Shown piece after piece: positions 1 to 7,412 of a stretch of DNA of 13,604 nt. Position numbers and translations under genes: made by a program. How positions within the stretch are numbered: position 1 is the first letter of the stretch; each line of letters begins with the position of its first letter. Location: positions 1 through 13,604 of the forward strand of contig DFYO01000019.1 in NCBI GenBank assembly GCA_002381865.1, given 5' to 3'. This stretch comes from Clostridiales bacterium UBA4080. GTDB taxonomy: Bacteria; Bacillota; Clostridia; Lachnospirales; Vallitaleaceae. The notes beneath the pieces are model-generated. The model was not told the origin of the DNA. It saw nothing but the letters and a program-made list of their open reading frames with translations, and ran no database searches.

Positions 1-6
1 GAAACT

Positions 7-62
7 CGCGCAAAATTTAACGAGCGCTTTTTTGCGCGTAAATTTTTATCGTAAATTTTTAT
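7..62. repeat. Inverted repeat followed by a 13-bp tandem duplication
   Basis: A perfect 9-bp inverted repeat (CGCGCAAAA at 7-15, TTTTGCGCG at 30-38) encloses a 14-base loop. It runs directly into two back-to-back copies of CGTAAATTTTTAT (37-49 and 50-62). The GC-rich arms stand out in very AT-rich DNA. It could be the end of a terminator or structured element belonging to a gene left of the window, but there is no clean T-run directly after the stem on either strand, so the role is unknown. Confidence 0.5.
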
Positions 63-164
63 TTCTTTGTTTTTTTATTATTTCTTAATCATTTATGATA
101 ATGTCCAAATATATTGCATATTCGTGCTTGATATTTTACATTTTCAGCATTTTATTTTCAACTA

Positions 165-192
165 TTCACACAACTGAAATATATGCTATAAT
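165..192 (+). promoter_or_regulatory. Candidate sigma-A promoter for the ABC-F gene
   Basis: A perfect -10 box TATAAT at 187-192 is preceded by TGC (184-186), giving an extended -10. A -35-like TTCACA (165-170, five of six to consensus) lies 16 bases upstream. Transcription would begin near 199 and leave a leader of about 90 bases before the ABC-F start. Seen by eye only; AT-rich DNA produces such boxes by chance, but the extended -10 and correct spacing make this the best candidate in the region. Confidence 0.6.
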
Positions 193-198
193 ATTCTT

Positions 199-250
199 GG
201 CTAAGCAGGTTTTCTTGATATTAATTATCTGCTGAGCTTTAATTATTTTT
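199..250 (+). promoter_or_regulatory. Leader hairpin before the ABC-F gene, possible attenuator
   Basis: Bases 199-209 pair with 228-238 (GCT-A-AGCAG against CTGCT-G-AGC, one internal mismatch, wobble pairs at both ends), with an 18-base loop. A T-rich but broken tract (TTAATTATTTTTG) follows. A tiny TTG-started ORF of six codons (215-235) preceded by AGCAGG would overlap the 3' arm. That is the general shape of the leader-peptide attenuators known upstream of several antibiotic-responsive ABC-F genes. The T-tract is interrupted, so termination here is an inference only. Confidence 0.3.
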
Positions 251-289
251 GTTAACTGAACTATCAGAATATATTTATTGGAGAAAATT

Positions 290-2119
290 ATGGTTATAGT
301 ATCTCTCGAAAACATTTCAAAAAGCTATGGAGTTAAGGTTTTATTTGATCAGCTTGTTCTTGCAATAAATGATACCGACAAGATCGGAGTAATTGGTGTT
401 AACGGAACAGGCAAATCCACCTTGCTTAAGATAATTGCCGGCTATGAAAGCTGCGATAGCGGAAATATCAGCTTTGCAAAGGGAACAAGAATTGCTTATC
501 TTCCTCAAAATCCTGAATATGACCTTAAGCTTTCAATTCTAGAGCATGTATTTAAGGATTTAGGCAAGAATGAGCATATCTGGGAAATAGAGGCACAGGC
601 AAAAATGCTGTTAACAAAGCTTGGCTTCAATGACTACACTACAAAAATGTCAGTGCTTTCAGGCGGGCAGAAAAAACGAGTTGCCTTGGCTTCTGCATTA
701 ATGAAGGAGTCAGAGCTATTAATATTAGATGAACCAACAAATCATATGGATAATACAACAATATCATGGTTGGAGGACTTTCTTAAGGCTCGCAGGGGCG
801 CTTTAATAATGATTACCCATGACAGGTATTTTCTTGATAGAGTTGTTAATCGAACAATTGAACTAGAAAGTGGAAAAGCCTATAGCTTTGAGGGCGGATA
901 TTCAGTATTTGTTGAAAAAAAGCTTGAACGTCAAGAATTGGCAAGCTCGATAGAACGAAAACGTCAGAATTTATATAGAAATGAATTAAAATGGATTAAA
1001 CGCGGAGCACGTGCAAGAAGTACAAAGCAAAAAGCACGTATTCAAAGATTTGAGGAGCTTGCTTCCTCAGCAAATGATGTAATTGAGGATAGAATTGAAA
1101 TCTCCGTGGGCTCCTCCCGATTAGGTAATAAAATAATTGAAATCAATAAGATTTCAAAAGCCTATGATGAAGTTGATTATATTAAAGACTTCAGCTATAT
1201 ACTACTTAAGAGAGACAGAATTGGAATTGTTGGAAGTAATGGAATTGGAAAAAGCACCTTACTTAATATACTCAATGGAAAAACAAAGCCGGACTTTGGT
1301 GATATAGCAATAGGCTCAACTGTTAAAATCGGTTACTTTTCTCAAGAATCCGAATCCATGCCTTTAGATATTAGAGCAATTGATTATATAAAAGAAACTG
1401 CAGAATATATGAAAACAGAAAGCGGGCAGACCATTAGCGCCTCACAGCTTATGGAAACCTTTTTATTTGATGGTGAAATGCAATGGACACCTATTGAGCG
1501 TCTGTCAGGCGGTGAAAGAAGACGACTATATCTTTTAAAAATTCTGATGGGTGAGCCTAATGTTTTGATATTAGATGAGCCCACAAATGATCTAGATATT
1601 GATACCCTAAAAACCTTAGAGGATTATCTGGATAATTTCAAGGGAGCTGTTATTTCCGTATCCCATGACCGCTATTTTTTAGACAGAACCTGCCAAAAAA
1701 TATTTTCCTTTGAAGGCAATGGTAATATACAAGAATATCCTGGCAATTATTCGGATTACATATTTAGAAAACAGCTTGATAACGCCGAGCCCTCAGCTCA
1801 AGATAATGTTAGTCCTGAAAGCACTAAAGTCCAACCGCCAAAGAATGATTCCAATAAAAACGATTCTATTTCTAAGACTAAATTTTCTTATAAGGAAAAG
1901 CTTGAATTTGAAAAAATTGATATTGAGGTTTCTCTTTTAGAAGAAAAATTAGATTTTATAGAAAAAAATCTGCTTGAAAATTCAACTGATTTTGTTAAGC
2001 TTCAAGAGCTATCTATTGAAAAAGAAAAAATCGAAGAAGAATTATTAGAAAAAATGGAACGTCAGGAATATCTTCACAATCTTAATAACGAAATTATTCT
2101 TCAAAAGAAATCAAACTAA
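290..2119 (+). CDS. uup: ABC-F family ATPase, Uup type
   Basis: A soluble tandem ATPase of the ABC-F family, which acts on the ribosome (or, for Uup, on genome stability and ribosome function) and is not a transporter: no membrane segments are present. First ATPase domain: Walker A GVNGTGKST (about 36-44), signature LSGGQ (S124), Walker B with D147-E148, switch H177. A basic interdomain linker follows (about 205-265, including KRGARARSTKQKAR), the ABC-F hallmark. Second domain: Walker A GSNGIGKST (about 315-323), signature SGGER (S406), D429-E430, H459. A charged spacer then leads to a C-terminal coiled coil (about 532-597), which favours Uup over EttA or antibiotic-protection subfamilies. 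Length 609 aa is normal. The ORF is open from a TTG at 278, but GGAG at 280-283 sits six bases before ATG 290, so 290 is the start. Both ATPase sites look intact. Confidence 0.88.
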   Translation: MVIVSLENISKSYGVKVLFDQLVLAINDTDKIGVIGVNGTGKSTLLKIIAGYESCDSGNISFAKGTRIAYLPQNPEYDLKLSILEHVFKDLGKNEHIWEIEAQAKMLLTKLGFNDYTTKMSVLSGGQKKRVALASALMKESELLILDEPTNHMDNTTISWLEDFLKARRGALIMITHDRYFLDRVVNRTIELESGKAYSFEGGYSVFVEKKLERQELASSIERKRQNLYRNELKWIKRGARARSTKQKARIQRFEELASSANDVIEDRIEISVGSSRLGNKIIEINKISKAYDEVDYIKDFSYILLKRDRIGIVGSNGIGKSTLLNILNGKTKPDFGDIAIGSTVKIGYFSQESESMPLDIRAIDYIKETAEYMKTESGQTISASQLMETFLFDGEMQWTPIERLSGGERRRLYLLKILMGEPNVLILDEPTNDLDIDTLKTLEDYLDNFKGAVISVSHDRYFLDRTCQKIFSFEGNGNIQEYPGNYSDYIFRKQLDNAEPSAQDNVSPESTKVQPPKNDSNKNDSISKTKFSYKEKLEFEKIDIEVSLLEEKLDFIEKNLLENSTDFVKLQELSIEKEKIEEELLEKMERQEYLHNLNNEIILQKKSN

Positions 2120-2143
2120 TCATATAGCCAAAAGCCAAAAAAT

Positions 2144-2171
2144 TCTGTTAGATTTAATCTAGCAGATTTTT
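2144..2171. terminator. Bidirectional rho-independent terminator
   Basis: Stem 2144-2153 paired with 2157-2166 (CTGTTAGAT / ATCTAGCAG core with one G-T wobble, plus a closing T-A pair) and a TTA loop. ATTTTT follows on the plus strand. On the minus strand the stem is followed by AATTTTTT. It can therefore end both the ABC-F transcript and the convergent small-gene transcript, whose stop codon lies 60 bases away. Confidence 0.8.
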
Positions 2172-2230
2172 AATATACAGCATTATAGTTTTTAATTTTT
2201 ATGTCTGGTTTTTTCTCACACAGATTGCTC

Positions 2231-2329
2231 TTATGCTGTTTTCATATAAGAATAATCTAATCTTCTGCCCTTAAATGCCTTTTCATTAGCCTTTGCTAAT
2301 TTCTCAATAATTTTTTTAATCTTTTTCAT
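2231..2329 (-). CDS. Small basic protein of 32 residues, possible degenerate LDCC-motif protein
   Basis: A short ORF with a very strong ribosome binding site: AGGAGGTG (2335-2342), five bases from the ATG, the best in the window. The product starts MKKIKKIIEKLAKANEK, a lysine-rich amphipathic helix, and continues AFKGRRLDYSYMKTA. No signal peptide and no cysteine. From memory, Clostridia carry small proteins of about this length with a similar helix ending in a G-x-RLDCCDLNK tail (called LDCC-motif putative metal-binding proteins). Here the matching positions read LDYSYMKT, so both cysteines would be replaced by Tyr and Ser, each reachable by one base change. That family link is my recollection and not a search result. 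A -10-like TATACT and a TTGACA lie upstream (2441-2461) but only nine bases apart, so the promoter is unclear. The shared terminator at 2144-2171 would end the transcript. Coding status is fairly likely because of the binding site; function is unknown. Confidence 0.65.
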   Translation of the reverse strand: MKKIKKIIEKLAKANEKAFKGRRLDYSYMKTA

Positions 2330-2514
2330 CTTCTCACCTCCTCTTCTTCAACTATACATTTTCAGTGTTCTTTTTGAACCTTTTCGTTGATTCTTAATTT
2401 TCATAAGCTACTTTAAAATATCTTTTTCAATTACAAAATAAGTATACCCTTAAAATGTCAATTTCATATAAAGCCTTTATATCCTTTTTGTAAATAAAAA
2501 ACCCTAATTTAAGC

Positions 2515-2597
2515 ACAAGAATAGCGTTCGGTGAACGCGTTTCTCGTAGAATAGGAAAGTTTGGTCTCTTGCAAGCAAGACGAACTTTCCTATTCTA
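2515..2597 (+). repeat. 83-bp structured interspersed repeat, copy 1 (complete)
   Basis: The first 46 bases (2515-2560) are identical to 13559-13604. The unit contains GCGTTC-GGT-GAACGC (2524-2538, 6-bp stem, 3-base loop) and then a perfect 15-bp inverted repeat: TAGAATAGGAAAGTT at 2547-2561 and its complement at 2583-2597. Inside the latter's loop is a third stem, TCTTGC-AA-GCAAGA (2567-2580). AGAATAG occurs at 2518-2524 and again at 2548-2554, with its complement at 2590-2596, so the outer and inner copies could compete for pairing or act as short terminal inverted repeats. No T-run follows the stems on either strand, so it is not an ordinary terminator. It has no coding capacity. A MITE- or REP-like element is the likeliest class. 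Confidence 0.75.
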
Positions 2598-2598
2598 T

Positions 2599-2653
2599 AA
2601 AAAATCCTCCTTAAGTAGATTTTAGCTGATTTGCTTGTCTACCTAGGGAGGAT
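2599..2653 (-). terminator. Rho-independent terminator of the aconitase operon
   Basis: Read on the minus strand, 2653-2638 pairs with 2619-2604: a 16-position stem with one A-C mismatch and one G-U wobble, with an 18-base loop, followed by a run of Ts (plus-strand As 2599-2604). It begins 14 bases after the aconitase stop codon and touches the inner end of the 83-bp repeat. Confidence 0.8.
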
Positions 2654-2667
2654 CTTATTAATATGTA

Positions 2668-5346
2668 TTATTTGATTAATTGTCTTAATACGGTCTGCAG
2701 TATTCCGCCATTTTGATAGTAGTCAATATCAACAAGGCTGTCTAATCTGCTTTTAGCTCCAAATTCAATAACTGAGTTATCTTCTTTTATAGCTTTTACC
2801 TTTAATATTTGCCCCGGAAGCATTCCCTTTGGCAATTCAATATCTATGGTTTCTCTTCCTGTTAAGCCTAAGGATTTCCATGATTGGTTATCTATAAATT
2901 GAAGTGGTAAAACTCCCATTCCAACCAGATTACTCCTGTGAATTCTCTCAAAGCTTTCAGCAATAACAGCCTTTACTCCTAGCAAGGATACTCCCTTTGC
3001 TGCCCAGTCTCTTGAGCTTCCTGTGCCGTATTCTTTTCCAGCAAGAATTACCAGCGCTTTTTTGTCAGCCTGATATTTCATTGAAGCATCATAAATTGGC
3101 ATTACCTCTTTTGTCTCAAGATATTCAGTAAATCCACCTTCTACACCTGGAATCATCTGATTTCTGATTCTAACATTTGCTAAAGTACCTCTCATCATAA
3201 CCTCATGGTTTCCTCTTCTTGAACCATAGGAGTTAAAATCAGCTTTAGCTACATTATTTTCCATTAGATATTTCCCTGCAGGACTTTGCTCTCCAATACT
3301 TCCCGCTGGTGAAATATGATCTGTAGTTACAGAATCACCTAATAGAGCCAGTATTTTTGAATTGTTAATCTGTGCAATATCATCAAGCTCCATTCTCAAA
3401 TCCATAAAAAACGGTGGTTCTTGAATATAGGTTGAGGTTTTATCCCAATTATAGCTTTTATTGCCTGTAACCTCAATTTTATTCCATTTTTCATTTGCCT
3501 GAAATACATTACTGTATTCCTTTTTAAATAACTCAGCATTTATGGAAGTAATAAGAGCTGCTTGAATTTCCTTAGATGATGGCCAAATATCCTTTAAGAA
3601 AACCTTCTCACCTTTATCATTAATTCCAATAGGATCTTTTTCTAAATCTATATCCACCGTTCCTGCCAGTGCATAAGCAACTACAAGAATTGGAGATGCT
3701 AAATAATTAGCCTTTACAAGCGCATGAACTCTGCCTTCAAAGTTTCTGTTTCCGCTTAATACCGAAGCTACTGTTAAATCATTATCTTTTATTGCAGCTT
3801 CAGCAGCATCTGGCAAAGGACCACTGTTTCCTATACAGGTTGCACAGCCATATCCCGCATTATAAAAGCCCAGCTTTTCTAAGTATTCTAATACTCCTGC
3901 GTTTTTCAAATAATCTGTAACCACCAAAGATCCCGGTGTAAGACTGCTTTTTACATACGCAGGCTTTTTTAATCCTAGTTCAACAGCTTTTTTTGCTAAT
4001 AAACCTGCTCCCATCATTACACTTGGGTTTGAAGTATTTGTACAGCTAGTAATTGCAGCAATTGTAACTGCGCCATTTTTTAAGATTTCCTTTTTCCCAT
4101 CTATTTCGATTTCAAATTCCTTCTTCAAATCATCATCCGTTAAGCCATATCCTCCCTCTTCAATAGCTTTTTTCGCAACACTATTAAAGCTGCTTTGCAT
4201 ATCTGTAAGCTTAACAAGATCCTGTGGTCTTTTTGGTCCTGCAAGACTTGGAACAACTGTTGATAAATCAAGTTCAAGCGTAGTATTAAATTCTGGCTCC
4301 ACAGCCCCATCTTCTCTGAACATTCCCTGTTCCTTGTAGTAGGCTTCAACAAGTGTAACTAATTCCTCTTCTCTTCCTGTTTCCCTTAGAAAATGTAAGG
4401 TTTCTTTATCCACTGGGAAAAATCCCATAGTAGCTCCATATTCAGGTGACATATTTGCAACTGTCGCTCTATCAGCCAGACTTATTTTACTTAATCCATC
4501 TCCATAAAATTCAACAATTTTACCAACAACGCCAACCTTTCTAAGCATATTGGTAACTGTAAGAGCCAGATCCGTTGCTGTTGCTCCTTCCATAAGCTCT
4601 CCTGTTAGCTTAAAGCCTACCACCTCAGGACAAACAAAAAACAATGGTTGTCCAAGCATACAAGCTTCAGCCTCAATACCTCCTACTCCCCAGCCTAAAA
4701 CTCCAAGCCCGTTAATCATAGTAGTATGAGAATCTGTTCCAACCAAGGAGTCTGGAAAAACAACCGTTTCTCCTTCTATTTCTCTTTGTGCCACAACCGT
4801 TGCAAGATATTCAAGATTTACCTGATGAATAATACCTGTTGCAGGAGGTACGACTCTGAAGTTATCAAATGCAGTTTGTGCCCATCTTAAAAATTTATAA
4901 CGTTCATTATTTCTTTCAAATTCTCTGTCTACATTCTTATCTAATGCTTCTGAAGTTCCAAAATAATCTACCATTACTGAATGGTCAATAACTAAATCAA
5001 CAGGCACAATTGGATTGATTTTATTAGCATCTCCGCCAAGTCTTGTCATAGTTTCTCTCATTGCCGCAAGATCAACAACAACAGGAACTCCTGTAAAATC
5101 CTGTAATAATATTCTTGCTGGAATTAAAGGAATTTCCTTTTTCTCCCCAGGCTTGTTAAAGTTAATAATCTGTTCTACGTGCTCTTTTGTAATAACTCTT
5201 CCATCCATTTGTCTTGTAGCTGCTTCAAGCAAAACCTTCATAGACATTGGCATTTTAGCTAGCTGCTCTTTTGTAATATTATCAACCTCTGTAAGCGGAT
5301 AGTATGTGTAGCTTTTATTGTTTATCTCAATTTTCTTTTTACCCAT
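2668..5346 (-). CDS. acnA: Aconitate hydratase (AcnA/IRP1 type)
   Basis: Interconverts citrate and isocitrate through cis-aconitate with a [4Fe-4S] cluster; cytoplasmic. At 892 aa it matches the monomeric AcnA/IRP1 group. The cluster cysteines are visible: C435 in TSCTNTSNP, and C501 and C504 in GCATCIGNSG, the same numbering I recall for E. coli AcnA, which supports the chosen start. Other family blocks include LVGTDSHTTMINGLG, GDSVTTDHISPAGSIG at the start of the swivel domain, and YGTGSSRDWAAKG with SFERIHRSNLVGMG near the end. The ORF is open from ATG 5358, but GGAGG (5352-5356) lies inside that extension and five bases before ATG 5346. It is the last gene of its operon, 90 bases after the GntR gene, with a palindrome containing a possible promoter in the gap. 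It feeds the isocitrate dehydrogenase encoded upstream. Confidence 0.96.
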   Translation of the reverse strand: MGKKKIEINNKSYTYYPLTEVDNITKEQLAKMPMSMKVLLEAATRQMDGRVITKEHVEQIINFNKPGEKKEIPLIPARILLQDFTGVPVVVDLAAMRETMTRLGGDANKINPIVPVDLVIDHSVMVDYFGTSEALDKNVDREFERNNERYKFLRWAQTAFDNFRVVPPATGIIHQVNLEYLATVVAQREIEGETVVFPDSLVGTDSHTTMINGLGVLGWGVGGIEAEACMLGQPLFFVCPEVVGFKLTGELMEGATATDLALTVTNMLRKVGVVGKIVEFYGDGLSKISLADRATVANMSPEYGATMGFFPVDKETLHFLRETGREEELVTLVEAYYKEQGMFREDGAVEPEFNTTLELDLSTVVPSLAGPKRPQDLVKLTDMQSSFNSVAKKAIEEGGYGLTDDDLKKEFEIEIDGKKEILKNGAVTIAAITSCTNTSNPSVMMGAGLLAKKAVELGLKKPAYVKSSLTPGSLVVTDYLKNAGVLEYLEKLGFYNAGYGCATCIGNSGPLPDAAEAAIKDNDLTVASVLSGNRNFEGRVHALVKANYLASPILVVAYALAGTVDIDLEKDPIGINDKGEKVFLKDIWPSSKEIQAALITSINAELFKKEYSNVFQANEKWNKIEVTGNKSYNWDKTSTYIQEPPFFMDLRMELDDIAQINNSKILALLGDSVTTDHISPAGSIGEQSPAGKYLMENNVAKADFNSYGSRRGNHEVMMRGTLANVRIRNQMIPGVEGGFTEYLETKEVMPIYDASMKYQADKKALVILAGKEYGTGSSRDWAAKGVSLLGVKAVIAESFERIHRSNLVGMGVLPLQFIDNQSWKSLGLTGRETIDIELPKGMLPGQILKVKAIKEDNSVIEFGAKSRLDSLVDIDYYQNGGILQTVLRQLIK

Positions 5347-5384
5347 AACTGCCTCCATTTCATTTTTTACATATTTTATTCACA

Positions 5385-5429
5385 AAAGCTATATCCTATA
5401 TCATACATTATAACATAGGCTATAGCTTT
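5385..5429. promoter_or_regulatory. 15-bp-arm palindrome with a -10 box before aconitase
   Basis: AAAGCTATATCCTAT (5385-5399) and ATAGGCTATAGCTTT (5415-5429) are inverted repeats with one mismatch in 15 positions, around a 15-base centre. The centre holds, on the minus strand, a perfect TATAAT (5407-5412). I saw no convincing -35 box at the right distance. It could be an operator around an internal acnA promoter, or an RNA hairpin that adjusts aconitase output relative to the upstream genes. No clean T-run follows in the minus direction, so a terminator is less likely. Confidence 0.5.
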
Positions 5430-5436
5430 GCTATTT

Positions 5437-6129
5437 TTATTCATCTAGCTTTAGATTTTCCATTATCCTTTTATCTGCAACATTCTTTGATGTATTGATT
5501 ATATGGTTATTTGTCAATGACTCTACCTTCTGATAATCTCCACTTTTCATTGCTTCTAAAATAGCCTTATGCTCTAGAATAGATTTTTCAGCTCTTTCAA
5601 CTGATGAAAGAGACGCCTTTCTGACCCTTTGAACATAGTGGTGAAAATCTGAAAGCACATGCTTTAGAATTTTACTATTTGATATTTCATATAGCTTTTC
5701 ATGGTATCGATTGTCCAACTCATAAAGCTGATCAAAATTTCTTTTTGACAAATGAAATTCTGACAAATACACGATCTCCTCAAGCTCACTTATCTGCTCA
5801 TCGGTTATATTCTGAGCCGCCCATCTTGCCGCTAGTCCCTCAATTAAGGATCTTATTGCATATATATCCTCAATATCCTTTGAAGAAATGCCTGTTACAA
5901 TTGCTCCCTTATTAGGAATACTAGTAACAAGACCTTCCAGCTCAAGCTGCCTTATTGCCTCTCTTACCGGAGTTCTGCTTACTCCTAGCTCTTCAGAAAT
6001 CTTTATTTCAATAAGTGCTTCATTCTGTTTGTATTTTCCTCTTAAAATATCCTCTCTGATTCTGTGAAAAACCCTTCCTCTAAGAGAATAATTGTCGGAG
6101 CTTTCGCTACTTGTAATGGGGCTAGTCAT
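5437..6129 (-). CDS. GntR-family transcriptional regulator, FadR/FCD subfamily
   Basis: A dimeric DNA-binding repressor or activator that responds to a small carboxylate. Residues about 15-80 form the GntR winged helix-turn-helix (SEELGVSRTPVREAIRQLE is the recognition region, with the wing PNKGAIVTGIS). Residues about 85-215 form the helical FCD ligand domain. Its typical metal ligands are present: D139 and H143 (D-N-R-Y-H), H187 (ILEHKAI) and H209 (NNHI). Length 230 aa is normal. It lies 26 bases after isocitrate dehydrogenase and 90 before aconitase, within the citrate operon, so control of that operon is the natural inference. A 36-bp palindrome with a FadR-type core overlaps the operon promoter (8843-8878). 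Citrate or 2-oxoglutarate would be sensible ligands by context, but the sequence does not show it. GGAGG lies 12 bases before the ATG, rather far; no better in-frame start is visible. Confidence 0.92.
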   Translation of the reverse strand: MTSPITSSESSDNYSLRGRVFHRIREDILRGKYKQNEALIEIKISEELGVSRTPVREAIRQLELEGLVTSIPNKGAIVTGISSKDIEDIYAIRSLIEGLAARWAAQNITDEQISELEEIVYLSEFHLSKRNFDQLYELDNRYHEKLYEISNSKILKHVLSDFHHYVQRVRKASLSSVERAEKSILEHKAILEAMKSGDYQKVESLTNNHIINTSKNVADKRIMENLKLDE

Positions 6130-6155
6130 TTCCTTGTTATTCCTCCCGACAGCTA

Positions 6156-7301
6156 TTAAAGCTTTGCAATCGTATCCATAATGTAATCAGCAAATTCTGC
6201 ACTTGTAGCTCCAGTATCTCTTCCTGTCATAACAAATTTCTTCTCAGTATTTCCACAAATTTCTAGTGCTTTAAAAAGCTTATCTGCTTCTTCAGTGTAT
6301 CCGATATGTGCAAGAAGCATTGCTCCTCCTCTTACTACACTTGAAGGATCCGCATAGATATCTCTACCTTCATCTACCATTCTTGGTGCTGAGCCATGAA
6401 TAGCCTCAAACATTGCATATCTTTTTCCGAGATTTGCACTTCCAGCTGTACCAACTCCGCCTTGGAATTCAGCCGCTTCATCAGTTAAAATATCTCCATA
6501 AAGATTTGGAAGCACCATTACCTTAAAGTCTTTTCTTCTTTTTTCGTCAACTAGCTTTGCTGTCATAATGTCGATATACCAGTCATCTGTTTCTATTTCT
6601 GGATATTCCTTTGCAATTTCCTTGAAAATATCCAAAAACTTTCCATCAGTAGTTTTGATAACATTTGCTTTTGTAATACAAGTAACCTTGTTTTTACCGT
6701 TTTTCTTTGCAAAATCAAAGGCTGCTCTGATAATTCTCTCTGAGCCTTGAGTAGTAGTTACCGCAAAGTCAATTGCTACATCCTCAGAAATATTAACCCC
6801 TTTACTACCAAGAACATAAGCACCCTCAGTATTTTCTCTAAAGAAGGTCCAGTCAATTCCCTGCTCTGGAACACTAACTGGTCTAACGTTTGCAAAAAGG
6901 TCAAGTTCTTTTCTCATTGCCACATTTGCACTTTCAATATTTGGCCATGGGTCGCCCTTTCTTGGCGTTGTAGTTGGACCCTTTAAGATAACATCACATT
7001 TTTTGAGTTCAGCTAAAACATCATCTGGAATAGCTTTGTTTGCTTTAACACGATTTTCTATAGTTAATCCTTCAATTACTCTGAATTCAATTCTGCCTTT
7101 CTTAATATCCTCTGCTAACAAATGCTCAAGTACTCTATGCGCCTGTGCAGTGATGGCAGGTCCTATCCCATCCCCTCCGCAAACACCGATTACAATTTTA
7201 TCAAGTTCCTTATAATTGACAAAATCCTTTTGCTGCTTCATCATTTCCACTCTTGCCAATTGCTCTTTTACTATTGCTTCAAATTTTTCTAAATAATCCA
7301 T
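6156..7301 (-). CDS. icd: Isocitrate dehydrogenase, isocitrate/isopropylmalate dehydrogenase family
   Basis: Oxidative decarboxylation of isocitrate to 2-oxoglutarate in the cytoplasm. Family motifs: RENTEGAY (155-162), TKANVIKTTDGKF with K211, YGDILTDEAAE with D270 and D274 for the divalent metal, and FEAIHGSAPRMV with H302. Isocitrate rather than isopropylmalate is favoured by the flanking citrate synthase and aconitase genes. Cofactor is open: after HGSAP, NAD enzymes usually carry an acidic residue and NADP enzymes a lysine, while here it is R307. A charged N-terminal extension of about 35 residues precedes the catalytic fold. The ORF opens at a TTG (7319), but that codon overlaps the GGAGG (7313-7317); ATG 7301, 11 bases downstream, is preferred and gives 381 aa. 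Its own good promoter lies at 7335-7363, and the 111-base gap to the upstream gene could also be read through. Confidence 0.9.
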   Translation of the reverse strand: MDYLEKFEAIVKEQLARVEMMKQQKDFVNYKELDKIVIGVCGGDGIGPAITAQAHRVLEHLLAEDIKKGRIEFRVIEGLTIENRVKANKAIPDDVLAELKKCDVILKGPTTTPRKGDPWPNIESANVAMRKELDLFANVRPVSVPEQGIDWTFFRENTEGAYVLGSKGVNISEDVAIDFAVTTTQGSERIIRAAFDFAKKNGKNKVTCITKANVIKTTDGKFLDIFKEIAKEYPEIETDDWYIDIMTAKLVDEKRRKDFKVMVLPNLYGDILTDEAAEFQGGVGTAGSANLGKRYAMFEAIHGSAPRMVDEGRDIYADPSSVVRGGAMLLAHIGYTEEADKLFKALEICGNTEKKFVMTGRDTGATSAEFADYIMDTIAKL

Positions 7302-7334
7302 CGTTATCAAAACCTCCAATTATTTTCTTACACC

Positions 7335-7363
7335 ATTATAGTAGTATGTTTAGAAATTATCAA
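7335..7363 (-). promoter_or_regulatory. Sigma-A promoter before isocitrate dehydrogenase
   Basis: On the minus strand TTGATA (7358-7363) and TATAAT (7335-7340) are separated by exactly 17 bases, a near-consensus promoter. Transcription would start near 7328, giving a leader of about 27 bases that includes the GGAGG of icd. The downstream icd-gntR-acnA part can thus be made independently of the citrate synthase gene. Confidence 0.75.
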
Positions 7364-7412
7364 GGAAAAATCCTTATTATTTCAAATCTTTCCTATTCAA
7401 TTTTAAAAATCC

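Noticed and set aside
95..235. 46-codon hydrophobic ORF on the plus strand in the leader region
   Set aside because: No ribosome binding site, the best promoter lies inside it, and T-rich DNA naturally yields hydrophobic codons.
278..289. TTG-initiated extension of the ABC-F gene
   Set aside because: The TTG overlaps the GGAG that serves ATG 290, so it cannot be the start.
2547..2597. The 15-bp stem of the repeat as a rho-independent terminator
   Set aside because: No T-run follows it on either strand; the aconitase terminator is the separate stem at 2604-2653.
7302..7319. TTG-initiated extension of isocitrate dehydrogenase
   Set aside because: The extension contains the GGAGG itself and has no binding site upstream; ATG 7301 is preferred despite an 11-base spacing.
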